From Labrys sp. WJW (GTDB lineage: Bacteria; Pseudomonadota; Alphaproteobacteria; Rhizobiales; Labraceae), in assembly GCF_001676615.1 (NCBI RefSeq), contig NZ_LYXZ01000033.1, positions 1-64,000 on the forward strand: a stretch of DNA of 64,000 nt. The letters run 5' to 3'. The notes under the pieces were generated by a model, which was not told where the DNA came from, ran no database searches, and saw nothing but the letters and a program-made list of their open reading frames with translations. The translations under genes were made by a program, and so were the position numbers. Positions 37,777-46,365 of this stretch are shown one piece after another (position 1 is the stretch's first letter; every line of letters starts with the position of its first letter).

Positions 37777-39681
37777 ATGATCAACCAGCCGTTGCTGAGC
37801 GTGCGCGACCTCAGCGTAGACTTCCAGGGCGACACCGGCCTGGTTCATGCGGTGAAGAACGTGTCTTTCGACGTCTTCGAAGGGCAGACGCTGGCGGTGG
37901 TTGGCGAGTCCGGATCCGGCAAGTCGGTGACGGCGCAGGCCATCATGGGCCTGCTTTCCAAGACGGCGCGGGTCACCGGCGGCAGCTGCCTGTTCCGCGA
38001 TCCTGCCACGGGCACGACGACGGATCTCGTCAGGCTCAATCCGAACGGGCCCGAAATGCGTGCCATCCGGGGCGGGCGTATCGCCATGATCTTCCAGGAG
38101 CCGATGACCTCGCTGTCGCCGGTGCACACCATCGGCGACCAGGTCACCGAGGCCCTGATCGTGCATACGGGCTGTTCCCGGCGCGAAGCGAATGAGCGGG
38201 CGCTCGATCTCTTCGCCAAGATCCATTTCCGCAATCCCAAGCGCATGCTCACCACCTATCCCTTCGAGCTGTCGGGCGGCATGCGCCAGCGCGCCATGAT
38301 CGCCATGGCCCTGATCTGCCGGCCGGCCCTGCTGGTTGCGGACGAGCCGACCACCGCGCTCGACGTCACCACCCAGGCGCAGATCCTCGCCCTCATCAAG
38401 GAAATCCAGGACGCCAAGAGCGCCGTGAACCAGAGCATGGCTGTGATCTTCATCACCCATGATCTCGGCGTGGTCGCCAACATGGCTGACGAGGTGGTGG
38501 TGATGTATCGCGGCGAGGTGATGGAGCTTGGCGGCCGCGATGCCATCTTCCAGAACCCGGAGCACGACTACCTCAAGGCCCTGATGCGGGCCGTGCCCCA
38601 TTTCAACATGAAGCCGGGCGAAAGACTGAAGCCCCTGCGGGAGATCGCCGTTCCGCCTCGCGGGGCCGCGGCGCCGGCCCCGGCCACTGCGGGCGGCGGC
38701 CCGGTCCTCCAGGTCGAGAATGTCTCCAAGACCTTCACGATGCGGTCGGGCATGTGGTCGGGCCGCGCAGAGACGATCCAGGCCCTGACCAATGTCTCAC
38801 TCTCGCTTGAACGCGGCACCACGCTGGGCCTCGTCGGCGAATCCGGCTCGGGCAAGACCACCCTGTCGCGCATGATCATGCGCGCGCCCGGCAGCGCACC
38901 GGACAGCGGCGAGGTCCGCTTCGACGACGGCAGCGGCCCGCGCGACGTGTTCACGCTGGAAGGCGAGGCGCTCAAGGCCTATCGCCGCTCGGTCCAATTC
39001 GTGTTCCAGGACCCGTTCTCCAGCCTCAACCCACGCATGACGGTGTTCGACATCCTGTCGGAACCCCTCCGGATCCACAGCATCGGCACCGCCGACGAAC
39101 GCCATGAGCGGGTCAAGTCCCTGCTCGAGCTGGTCGGGCTCGAACCGCAATATATGCGTCGCTACCCGCATTCCTTCTCGGGCGGCCAGCGCCAGCGCAT
39201 CGGCCTTGCCCGCGCCCTGGCGCTGGAGCCCAAGGTGATCCTGTGCGACGAGCCGACCTCGGCCCTCGACGTCTCGGTCCAGGCCCAGATCCTCAATCTG
39301 CTCAAGGACCTGCAGGCAGCGCTCGGCGTCTCCTATCTGTTCGTGTCCCACAACCTGGCCGTGGTGGAATACATGGCCCGCGATATTGCCGTGATGTGCC
39401 GCGGCCATATCGTGGAACAGGCGCCGCGCGAGGTGCTGTTCCGTTCGCCCCAGCATCCCTATACCAAGGCCCTCCTGCAGGCCATTCCGGACGTCGACCT
39501 CGCCAACCCGCTCGATTTCGCCAAGCTGAAGACCGGCAATGCCTCCCAGCCCGAGCAATGGCCGGCCCCCTTCGCTATCCTGCCGAATGCGCCGCCGCCC
39601 GTCATGGTGGAGGTGGAGCCTCGCCATTTCGTCCGCCTCGGCGCCGACGCGGCCGACCAGCGCAGGGGGGAAGCGGCGTGA
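37777..39681 (+). CDS. Peptide/oligosaccharide ABC transporter, fused dual ATPase (YejF/DppDF type)
   Basis: 634 residues with two Opp-type cassettes. The first has Walker A VVGESGSGKSVTAQ, signature LSGGMRQRAMIAMA and Walker B LLVADEPTTALDV. The second has VGESGSGKTTLSRMI, FSGGQRQRIGLARA and VILCDEPTSALDV. Each ends in the substrate-family tail typical of oligopeptide ATPases. It energises the binding protein and two permeases encoded next, with which it overlaps by GTGA. YejF-like fusion suggests peptides, but this family also moves oligosaccharides. Confidence 0.92.
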   Translation: MINQPLLSVRDLSVDFQGDTGLVHAVKNVSFDVFEGQTLAVVGESGSGKSVTAQAIMGLLSKTARVTGGSCLFRDPATGTTTDLVRLNPNGPEMRAIRGGRIAMIFQEPMTSLSPVHTIGDQVTEALIVHTGCSRREANERALDLFAKIHFRNPKRMLTTYPFELSGGMRQRAMIAMALICRPALLVADEPTTALDVTTQAQILALIKEIQDAKSAVNQSMAVIFITHDLGVVANMADEVVVMYRGEVMELGGRDAIFQNPEHDYLKALMRAVPHFNMKPGERLKPLREIAVPPRGAAAPAPATAGGGPVLQVENVSKTFTMRSGMWSGRAETIQALTNVSLSLERGTTLGLVGESGSGKTTLSRMIMRAPGSAPDSGEVRFDDGSGPRDVFTLEGEALKAYRRSVQFVFQDPFSSLNPRMTVFDILSEPLRIHSIGTADERHERVKSLLELVGLEPQYMRRYPHSFSGGQRQRIGLARALALEPKVILCDEPTSALDVSVQAQILNLLKDLQAALGVSYLFVSHNLAVVEYMARDIAVMCRGHIVEQAPREVLFRSPQHPYTKALLQAIPDVDLANPLDFAKLKTGNASQPEQWPAPFAILPNAPPPVMVEVEPRHFVRLGADAADQRRGEAA

Positions 39682-41615
39682 ACACCACCCTCAAGCATGT
39701 TGCAGCCGCTCTCGGCCTCGCCCTCTTCCTGGCAGGCCCTGCCATCGCGGATCCGCCGCCGGCTCCCGCCGAACCGCCTTCCCTGGTCGCCAAGATCGCT
39801 AGCGGCGACCTGCCGCCACTGCTCGATCGCATGCCGAAGGTGCCGCTGGTGGCCGACATGCTCGCCCGCAACCGCAGCCTGGGTGATTATGGCGGCGAGA
39901 TCCGCACCCTGGCCGCCAAGGCCCGGGACCTGCGCTACATCAATGTCATCGGCTATACCCGCCTCGTCGGCTATGACGAGCATCTCAACCTCGAGCCGGA
40001 CATCCTGCAGGCCGTCGACAGCCAGGACGACAAGGTCTTCACCTTCACCTTGCGCGAGGGCCATCGCTGGTCGGACGGTGCCCCCTTCACCACCGAGGAT
40101 TTCCGCTTCTACTGGGAGGATGTCGCCCTCAACCCCAAGATCAATCCCGCAGGCCCACCTGCCTTCATGCTGGTCGACGGCGAGAAGCCGAAGGTCGAGA
40201 TACTCGACGCCACCCATATCCGCTACAGCTGGTCCAAGCCCAATCCGGCCTTCCTGCCCTCGCTGGCAGCGCCTGCGCCGAACTGGATCTATTCGCCGGC
40301 TCACTATCTCAAGCAGTTCCACAAGAAGTACGGGGATGCAAACAAGCTCGCCCAGATGACCGCAGACCGGCAGATGACCTCCTGGGCCGCGCTCTACAAC
40401 AAACTCGACGATCCCTACACGAACTCGAACCCCGATATGCCGACGCTCGACCCCTGGCATGTGGTGACCAAGCCGCCGGCCCAGCAATATGTGTTCGAGC
40501 GCAACCCCTATTTCCACCGGGTCGACCCGCGCGGGCGGCAGCTTCCGTATATCGACCGCATCGTGGTCTCGATCTCGTCCGCCGGCCTGTTCGCCGCCAA
40601 GGCCAATGCAGGAGAGGTGGACCTGCTGGCCTGGGGGTTGAGCACCAGCGACATTCCCACGCTCAAGGAAGGCGAAGCCAGCCACGCCTATCGCACGCTG
40701 GCCTGGCCGATCGCACGCGGCTCCGCCTTCGCCCTCTACCCCAACCTCACCTGCAACGACGCAGTATGGCGGGCGGTGCTCAGGGACGTGCGCTTCCGCC
40801 GGGCCCTGTCCATGGCCATCGACCGGCACACGCTCAACAATTCCTTGTGGTTCCGGCTCGGCATCGAGGGCAACAACACCGTGATGCCGGAAAGCGCGCT
40901 CTACAGCGAAGACGACCGCAAGCGTTGGGCTACCTATGACCCGGCGCTCGCCAAGAAGCTGCTGGACGAAGCCGGCCTCAACAAGCGTAACGCGGCCGGC
41001 TTCCGCCTGCTGCCCGACGGTCGGGAAGCGGAACTGATCGTCGAGGTGGCAGGCAATGCCCGCGACATCGCCGACGCGCTCGAGATCACCAGCGAGTTCT
41101 GGCAGGATGTCGGCCTCAAGGTGGTGGTGAAGGCCGAGGACAGCAACGACCTTGCCAAGCGCTCCTTCTCGGGCATGACCCTGATGGTGGCGAGCGAAGG
41201 CCTGGAGAATGCCATTCCGACCGCGTTGATGCCGCCCAACGGCCTGGCGCCCCTGCGCCAGGACAATTACTCCTGGCCCAAATGGGGCCAATATGCCGAA
41301 ACCGGCGGCATGGCGGGTGAAAAACCCGATATGCCCGAGGCGATCGAATTGATGTCCCTGTGGGAGCAGTGGATGAATGCCACCACGCTCAACGCCCAGG
41401 CAGCCGTCTGGCGCGAAATGCTCGCCCTCCACGCCGACCAGCAGTTCAGCATCGGCACCGTGCAGGGCGCACTCAAGCCCATCATCGTCAACAAGGCCAT
41501 CCGCAACATCCCCAAGAAGGCGGTCTTTTCCTGGGAACCGACCGCGCTGATCGGTGTCTACCGCGTCGACGAATTCTACTACGACAACATCGTCGTGACG
41601 GGGAATACGCCATGA
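39678..41615 (+). CDS. ABC transporter substrate-binding protein (SBP_bac_5, Opp/Yej type)
   Basis: 645 residues from a GTG start (39678) preceded by a purine-rich AGGGGGGAA; reading begins with NTTLKHVAAALGLALFLAGP, a signal peptide cleaved near AIA. The family 5 fold shows FTFTLREGHRWSDGAPFTTE, DVRFRRALSMAIDRHTL and QDVGLKVVVKAEDSNDLAKR. It captures peptides or oligosaccharides in the periplasm. Stop overlaps the permease start (ATGA). Confidence 0.9.
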   Translation: MNTTLKHVAAALGLALFLAGPAIADPPPAPAEPPSLVAKIASGDLPPLLDRMPKVPLVADMLARNRSLGDYGGEIRTLAAKARDLRYINVIGYTRLVGYDEHLNLEPDILQAVDSQDDKVFTFTLREGHRWSDGAPFTTEDFRFYWEDVALNPKINPAGPPAFMLVDGEKPKVEILDATHIRYSWSKPNPAFLPSLAAPAPNWIYSPAHYLKQFHKKYGDANKLAQMTADRQMTSWAALYNKLDDPYTNSNPDMPTLDPWHVVTKPPAQQYVFERNPYFHRVDPRGRQLPYIDRIVVSISSAGLFAAKANAGEVDLLAWGLSTSDIPTLKEGEASHAYRTLAWPIARGSAFALYPNLTCNDAVWRAVLRDVRFRRALSMAIDRHTLNNSLWFRLGIEGNNTVMPESALYSEDDRKRWATYDPALAKKLLDEAGLNKRNAAGFRLLPDGREAELIVEVAGNARDIADALEITSEFWQDVGLKVVVKAEDSNDLAKRSFSGMTLMVASEGLENAIPTALMPPNGLAPLRQDNYSWPKWGQYAETGGMAGEKPDMPEAIELMSLWEQWMNATTLNAQAAVWREMLALHADQQFSIGTVQGALKPIIVNKAIRNIPKKAVFSWEPTALIGVYRVDEFYYDNIVVTGNTP

Positions 41616-42631
41616 TGCGTTACGTGCTGCGCCGCTTCGCCACCATGGTGGTGACGCTGCTGCTGATCTCGCTCCTGATCTTCATCGTGATCAAGCTGCC
41701 GCCGGGCGACTTCCTCACCAACAAGATCAACGAACTGAGGGCCCAGGGCGAGACTGCCAGCATCGCCAAAGCGGAGGCGATGCGGGTGCAATACGGCCTC
41801 GACAAGCCATTGCTGCACCAATACGCCACCTGGCTCGGCGTGCTGCCCGGGCCCAACGGCTTCAACGGCCTGCTGCAGGGCCATTGGGGGTGGTCGTTCG
41901 AATATGAGCAGCCGGTGAAGGCCGTGGTGGGCGATGCGCTGCTGCTGACGGTTCTGCTCAACCTGGCGGTGATCGTCTTCATCCATCTCGTAGCCATCCC
42001 GATCGCCATCTATTCGGCCACCCGCCGCAACTCGGTCGGTGCCCATCTGGTGACCTTCCTGGGCTATATCGGCCTGGCGACGCCCAGCTTCCTGCTCGCC
42101 CTCGCGCTGCTGTTCTATCTCAACCGCTGGTTCGGCATTTCGATCGGCGGCATGTTCGGGCCGGACTATACCGATGCGCCCTGGTCGTTCGGCAAGCTCG
42201 GCTCCTTCCTCAGCCATATGATCGTGCCGGTGGTGGTGATCGGCCTGGCCGGCACCGCGGGCATGATAAGGCGGCTGCGTGCCAACCTGCTCGACGAGCT
42301 CGCCAAGCAATATACGGTCACGGCCAAGGCCAAGGGGCTGCCGCCGGGCCGTGCCCTCCTGAAATACCCCTTCCGCATCGCGCTCAATCCCTTCGTGGCC
42401 GATATCGGCAATCTCCTGCCCAGCATCGTCTCGGGCTCGGCCATCGTTTCGATCGTGCTGAGCCTGCCGACGATCGGCCCGATCCTGGTGCAGGCCCTGC
42501 GCATCCAGGACCAGTATCTGGCGGGTTTCATCCTGCTCTTCGTTGCCTTCCTCACGGTGGTCGGCATGTTCATCGCGGATCTCGCCCTCGCCGTGCTCGA
42601 TCCGCGCATCCGTATCGGCACCGGCAAATAG
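41612..42631 (+). CDS. ABC transporter permease (YejB/OppB type)
   Basis: 339 residues. The N terminus MMRYVLRRFATMVVTLLLIS and LPPGDFLTNKINEL are typical of OppB/DppB-family permeases, and the EAA loop region is ANLLDELAKQYTVTAKAKGL. About six membrane segments. It forms the channel with the next permease. Overlaps the binding-protein stop by 4 bp. Confidence 0.9.
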   Translation: MMRYVLRRFATMVVTLLLISLLIFIVIKLPPGDFLTNKINELRAQGETASIAKAEAMRVQYGLDKPLLHQYATWLGVLPGPNGFNGLLQGHWGWSFEYEQPVKAVVGDALLLTVLLNLAVIVFIHLVAIPIAIYSATRRNSVGAHLVTFLGYIGLATPSFLLALALLFYLNRWFGISIGGMFGPDYTDAPWSFGKLGSFLSHMIVPVVVIGLAGTAGMIRRLRANLLDELAKQYTVTAKAKGLPPGRALLKYPFRIALNPFVADIGNLLPSIVSGSAIVSIVLSLPTIGPILVQALRIQDQYLAGFILLFVAFLTVVGMFIADLALAVLDPRIRIGTGK

Positions 42632-42638
42632 GACTGTA

Positions 42639-43805
42639 ATGACCGAGTTGCGATCGCCCCATTACGTCAATCCGGCTCCCTTCGACCCCTATGTCGCCAA
42701 GAAGATGACGGCCGAGGAGGAGCGCTTCTATCGCGCGTCCTCGGCCACGCTGATCTGGTGGAAGTTCCGGCGCAACCGGCCGGCCCTGTTCGCCGGCATC
42801 TTCCTGGCGCTGGTCTATCTGTCGCTGCCTTTCGTGGAGGTCATCGCCCCCTATTCCCTGAACCAGCGCAACGCCGACTATCTCTATACGCCGCCGCAGA
42901 GCGTGCATCTGTTTCACGACGGGCAGTTCGTCGGCCCCTTCGTCTATCCCGTGAACTTCGCCATCCGCGACATCGAGAGCCCGCAATTTCCCGGCATCTA
43001 CCAGGTCGACAAGACCAAGCCCCAGGCCCTGCGTTTCTTCTGCAGCGGCGAACGCTACAAGATGTGGGGCTTGTTCGAGGGCAATTTCCATCTGGTCTGC
43101 CCGCCCGAAAACGGCACCGCCTTCCTGCTCGGGACGGACCGGCTCGGCCGTGACATGCTCTCGCGCATCATCTATGGCGCCCGCATCTCCCTCACCGTGG
43201 GTCTGATCGGTATCGCGGTCTCCTTCACGATCGGCCTGACCCTGGGCGGCCTTGCCGGCTATGTCGGCGGTATCGTCGACGCCCTGGTGATGCGTCTGAT
43301 CGAGGTGCTGCGCTCGCTGCCGGAACTGCCGCTCTGGCTCGCTTTGTCGGCCGCCCTGCCGGCCAATTGGAGCCCGGTGATCGTCTTTCTCGGCATCACC
43401 ATCATTCTCGGCCTGCTCGACTGGCCGGGCCTGGCCTTGGCGGTGCGCTCGAAGGTGAAATCGCTGCGCAACGAGGATTTCGTGCATGCCGCCGAGATGA
43501 TGGGAGCCTCGCGGGCCCGCATCATCGGCCGCCATCTCCTGCCCAATTTCATGAGCCACCTGATCGCCAGCGCCACCCTGTCGATCCCGGCGATGATCCT
43601 GGGCGAGACGGCGCTGTCCTTCCTCGGGCTCGGCCTGCGCCCGCCCGTGGTGAGCTGGGGCGTGCTGCTCAATTCCGCCCAGAATCTCGGCGCCATCAAC
43701 CTCTATCCCTGGCTGCTGATCCCGATGGTCCCGGTGATGCTGGTCGTGCTCGCCTTCAACTTCTTCGGCGACGGCCTCAGGGATGCGGCCGATCCCTATC
43801 ATTGA
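42639..43805 (+). CDS. ABC transporter permease (YejE/OppC type)
   Basis: 388 residues. A cytoplasmic N terminus and one membrane segment are followed by a periplasmic insert of about 130 residues (up to CPPENGTAFLLGTDRLGRDM), as in YejE-like permeases, and then the OppC core with RNEDFVHAAEMMGASRARII and LGETALSFLGLGLRPPVVSW. Starts 7 bp after the upstream permease. Last gene of a four-gene operon. Confidence 0.9.
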   Translation: MTELRSPHYVNPAPFDPYVAKKMTAEEERFYRASSATLIWWKFRRNRPALFAGIFLALVYLSLPFVEVIAPYSLNQRNADYLYTPPQSVHLFHDGQFVGPFVYPVNFAIRDIESPQFPGIYQVDKTKPQALRFFCSGERYKMWGLFEGNFHLVCPPENGTAFLLGTDRLGRDMLSRIIYGARISLTVGLIGIAVSFTIGLTLGGLAGYVGGIVDALVMRLIEVLRSLPELPLWLALSAALPANWSPVIVFLGITIILGLLDWPGLALAVRSKVKSLRNEDFVHAAEMMGASRARIIGRHLLPNFMSHLIASATLSIPAMILGETALSFLGLGLRPPVVSWGVLLNSAQNLGAINLYPWLLIPMVPVMLVVLAFNFFGDGLRDAADPYH

Positions 43806-43816
43806 GGCATGCGCCG

Positions 43817-44467
43817 ATGACATATGATCGCTCTCGCCTCGAAGAGGCGTTTCGAGCCAAGGCCCGTTTGAAGTTCGTGTTCTTCTGGGGGCATCAGCCC
43901 GCCAAAGCGTTTTGCGATTTGGTGGAATCACCAAGCATCGCAAAGACGCGTCCAATCAAAGAGCTAAAGCAATGCAGCGTTTCCGTCTAAACGCGCTTTG
44001 CTTTAGGGACGGCCGGATCACCACCTCCTGCTTCAGCCAGTGGTGGCCTGCCTCCTTCGACGTGGCGGGGGGTTCGCTATCCCACCGCCGAGCACTGGAT
44101 GATGGCTGGGAAGGCCAGGCTCTTCGGCGATGAGCAGAGCCTTTCAGAGATCCTCACAGCGGCCAGCCCGAAGCAGGCAAAGCAACTCGGCCGCGGGGTG
44201 AAGGGCTTCGAGTCCTCGCACTGGGATGCGCAAAAATATCGCATCGTAACGGAGGGCAGCATCCACAAATTCGGCCAGAATCCTGCGCTAAAGGAATTTC
44301 TGCTGTCGACCGGCGAGGCCGTCCTCGTCGAGGCAAGTCCCGTCGACAGGGTGTGGGGCATCGGCCTCGCCGGCGATGATGAGCGGGCGGGCAATCCGCT
44401 TCTCTGGCGCGGCGAGAATCTGCTCGGATTCGCGCTCATGCAGGCGCGAGACCACCTTCGCGGTTGA
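43817..44467 (+). pseudogene. Broken NADAR (YbiA-like) gene
   Basis: The first 29 codons read MTYDRSRLEEAFRAKARLKF and onward to FFWGHQPA. A ~103-bp palindromic repeat then interrupts the frame (43904-44006). After it the gene resumes as DGRITTSCFSQWWPASFDVA, shifts frame at a run of six G near 44063-44068, and continues in the next frame as RYPTAEHWMMAGKARLFGDE to VWGIGLAGDDERAGNPLLWR. Those are the NADAR motifs (FWG; CFSQWW; AEHWM; VWGIGL). YbiA relatives act on ADP-ribose-type or riboflavin-pathway intermediates as N-glycosidases. The insertion plus a one-base frameshift should leave it non-functional; the 3' frame from ATG 44099 alone lacks half of the fold. Confidence 0.85.
43904..44006. 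repeat. Palindromic repeat inserted in the NADAR gene
   Basis: About 103 bp starting AAAGCGTTTTGCGATTTGGT and ending CGCGCTTTGCTTTA; the ends pair as AAAGCG / CGCTTT. GATTTGGTGGAATCACCAAG is an internal palindrome. The sequence is typical of dispersed palindromic elements of Hyphomicrobiales and resembles those at 21.5 and 24.6 kb. Its position inside a recognisable gene marks it as an insertion. Confidence 0.75.
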
Positions 44468-44539
44468 GCGGCCGTCGTAAAATCCGCTCCGCTCGGCCTC
44501 CATTCCGACCTCACCGTGGCTCGAACCCGTGGAGATCAC

Positions 44540-44953
44540 ATGGCAGCCTACACTTTCAGCATCATCGGGGTGCTCGCACTCTGCCTGACCTCGATCGCCT
44601 TGGCCATCAACTCGGGATACTCCAAGGGCCGGGCCGGCGTGCTCTCCGGCCCGATACTTCCCGCCGCCGACGAAAACCCGCTCTACCGCATCGACCGTGC
44701 ACATCTGAACTCGGTGGAGGCCCTGGCCCCCTTCGTCGTACCAGCCGTGCTGGCGATGATGGTGGGTGTGGGGCCGACCCTGCTCGCGACCTTGGTGTGG
44801 CTCTACGTCCTGGTCCGGTTGGCCCATGTGGCGATCTATCTGCGCGGCGGCAACGCGGCAAAGGGCGGCAGTGTGCGAACCGTTCTCTATATCGCCGGCT
44901 GCATGGTCACCGTGATCCTCATCGTCGTGACCGGATGGGTCGCCATCGCCTGA
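44540..44953 (+). CDS. MAPEG-family membrane protein
   Basis: 137 residues, four hydrophobic segments. The family signature is around NPLYRIDRAHLNSVEALAPF and LVRLAHVAIYLRG, matching membrane-associated eicosanoid/glutathione metabolism proteins (the bacterial branch is often annotated 'MAPEG family'). Possible glutathione-dependent detoxification in the membrane; function unproved in bacteria. ATG 44540 has GGAG before it. Confidence 0.85.
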   Translation: MAAYTFSIIGVLALCLTSIALAINSGYSKGRAGVLSGPILPAADENPLYRIDRAHLNSVEALAPFVVPAVLAMMVGVGPTLLATLVWLYVLVRLAHVAIYLRGGNAAKGGSVRTVLYIAGCMVTVILIVVTGWVAIA

Positions 44954-44996
44954 GGAACCGGAGCTGGCCATCCCTGACCTCCGGTTCCGCACAACC

Positions 44997-46211
44997 TCAG
45001 GCCGCCTCCCAGACCGGGAAGGGATCGCTGAGATGGCGATAGGCCTTCGGGTCGAAGCGGCTCCCGCCGGCAGGCTGCACAAGGCAATCGTCCAGGGCCT
45101 TGCGGATCGCGGCCTCGTCCAGGCTGGTGCCGATGAAGACCAGCTCCTGGCGCCGGTCGCCCCAGACGTCGTCCCAGTTGCGCTCGAGGATGCGCCACCA
45201 ATCGGGGTGATCGGGCCAGTGCCGCCGCGGGATGGCCGCCCACCAATGCCCCATCGCGCTCACGCGGGCGATGGCGCCGGCCAGCGAGAACTCGCCCACC
45301 CAGTCGGGCCGCGTCGCCAGCCAGAAATGGCCCTTGGCCCGGATCAGGCCCGGCCAGGTCCTCTCGACGAAGGCGTTGAACTTGTCGGGATCGAAAGGCC
45401 GCCGCGCGCGATAGACGAAGCTGGCGATGCCATATTCCTCCGTCTCCGGCACGTGGTCGGCGAAGCCGTAGAGTTCCTTGTACCAGAGCGGATGGCGCTG
45501 CGCCTTCTCCTCGTCGAACAGGCCGGTATCGAGCACGGCATCGAGCGCAACCTTGCCGAAATCAGTCTCCACGATGCGTGCATCGGCATTCAGGGCCTGC
45601 ACGACCTTGCGCACCAAGGCGAGCCGATCGGCAGAGACCTGCGCGGCCTTGTTGATCACCACGACATCGGCGAACTCGATCTGCTCGACCAGGAGATCGA
45701 CGATGGTGCGCTCGTCCCCGGCTCCCGCCGTTTCGCCACGATCACGCAGGAAATCATTGGAGCCGTAGTCGGCCAGCAGGTTCGCCGCATCGACGACCGT
45801 GACCATGGTGTCGAGGCGGGCGACATCGGAAAGGCTCACGCCCGCCTCGTCGCGGAAGGAGAAGGTGCTGGCGACCGGCAGCGGCTCGGCAATGCCGGTG
45901 CCCTCGATCAGGAGATAGTCGAAGCGGCCTTCCTCGCTCAGGCGCCGGACCTCGGAAAGCAGGTCGTCGCGCAAGGTGCAGCAAATGCAGCCATTGGTCA
46001 TCTCCACCAGCTTCTCGTCGGTCCGCGACAGGCCGCTGCCGCCGTCACGCACCAGATCGGCATCGATATTGACCTCGCTCATGTCGTTGACGATCACCGC
46101 GACCCGCCGGCCCTCCCGGTTGTTGAGGACATGGTTCAGCAGGGTGGTCTTGCCTGCCCCCAGAAACCCCGACAGCACGGTGACCGGCAGCCTCTTGTCT
46201 TCGATCTCCAT
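44997..46211 (-). CDS. COG0523 zinc-metallochaperone GTPase, Zur-regulated
   Basis: 404 residues. The Walker A is SGFLGAGKTTLLNHVL (14-29); the metal-binding CxCC is NGCICCTLRDD (Cys75, Cys77, Cys78); EGTGIAEP is the switch region; the G4 motif reads VVINKAAQ rather than NKxD. The C-terminal CobW_C domain runs from about 255. COG0523 GTPases insert or allocate metals, and those under Zur are zinc chaperones (ZigA/YciC-like). ATG 46211 lies 9 bp from a perfect Zur-type palindrome, which strongly supports the zinc role. Nearby genes show no obvious client. Confidence 0.92.
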   Translation of the reverse strand: MEIEDKRLPVTVLSGFLGAGKTTLLNHVLNNREGRRVAVIVNDMSEVNIDADLVRDGGSGLSRTDEKLVEMTNGCICCTLRDDLLSEVRRLSEEGRFDYLLIEGTGIAEPLPVASTFSFRDEAGVSLSDVARLDTMVTVVDAANLLADYGSNDFLRDRGETAGAGDERTIVDLLVEQIEFADVVVINKAAQVSADRLALVRKVVQALNADARIVETDFGKVALDAVLDTGLFDEEKAQRHPLWYKELYGFADHVPETEEYGIASFVYRARRPFDPDKFNAFVERTWPGLIRAKGHFWLATRPDWVGEFSLAGAIARVSAMGHWWAAIPRRHWPDHPDWWRILERNWDDVWGDRRQELVFIGTSLDEAAIRKALDDCLVQPAGGSRFDPKAYRHLSDPFPVWEAA

Positions 46212-46219
46212 AATGACTC

Positions 46220-46252
46220 CATAAGTAATGTTATAACATAACATTACTTATG
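46220..46252. promoter_or_regulatory. Zur box upstream of the COG0523 gene
   Basis: A perfect palindrome with 15-bp arms CATAAGTAATGTTAT / ATAACATTACTTATG around AAC. The core ATGTTATAACAT is the alphaproteobacterial Zur motif. It lies directly upstream of the GTPase start, where the zinc-loaded repressor would block the promoter. It could also touch the divergent dehydrogenase gene, whose start is at least 38 bp away. Confidence 0.88.
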
Positions 46253-46365
46253 GCTTTGCTGCTTGGCAAGCCGCTTCGGCATCGAGAGGCGTGAACCTGC
46301 CGGAGTGGCATTCGAACCATGCGGATACGCAACGCCCGCTTGCCTTCCGTCCTGCCCTGGCGGAT

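Noticed and set aside
39459..41432. 657-codon leftward frame opposite the substrate-binding protein gene
   Set aside because: Antisense shadow of a clearly real SBP_bac_5 gene; no recognisable motifs.
44099..44467. Free-standing 122-residue NADAR gene
   Set aside because: It lacks the FWG and CFSQWW half, which is present upstream in another frame behind a repeat; read as the 3' piece of a broken gene.
45033..46241. 402-codon rightward frame opposite the COG0523 GTPase
   Set aside because: Shadow frame; the leftward frame has Walker A, CxCC and a Zur box.
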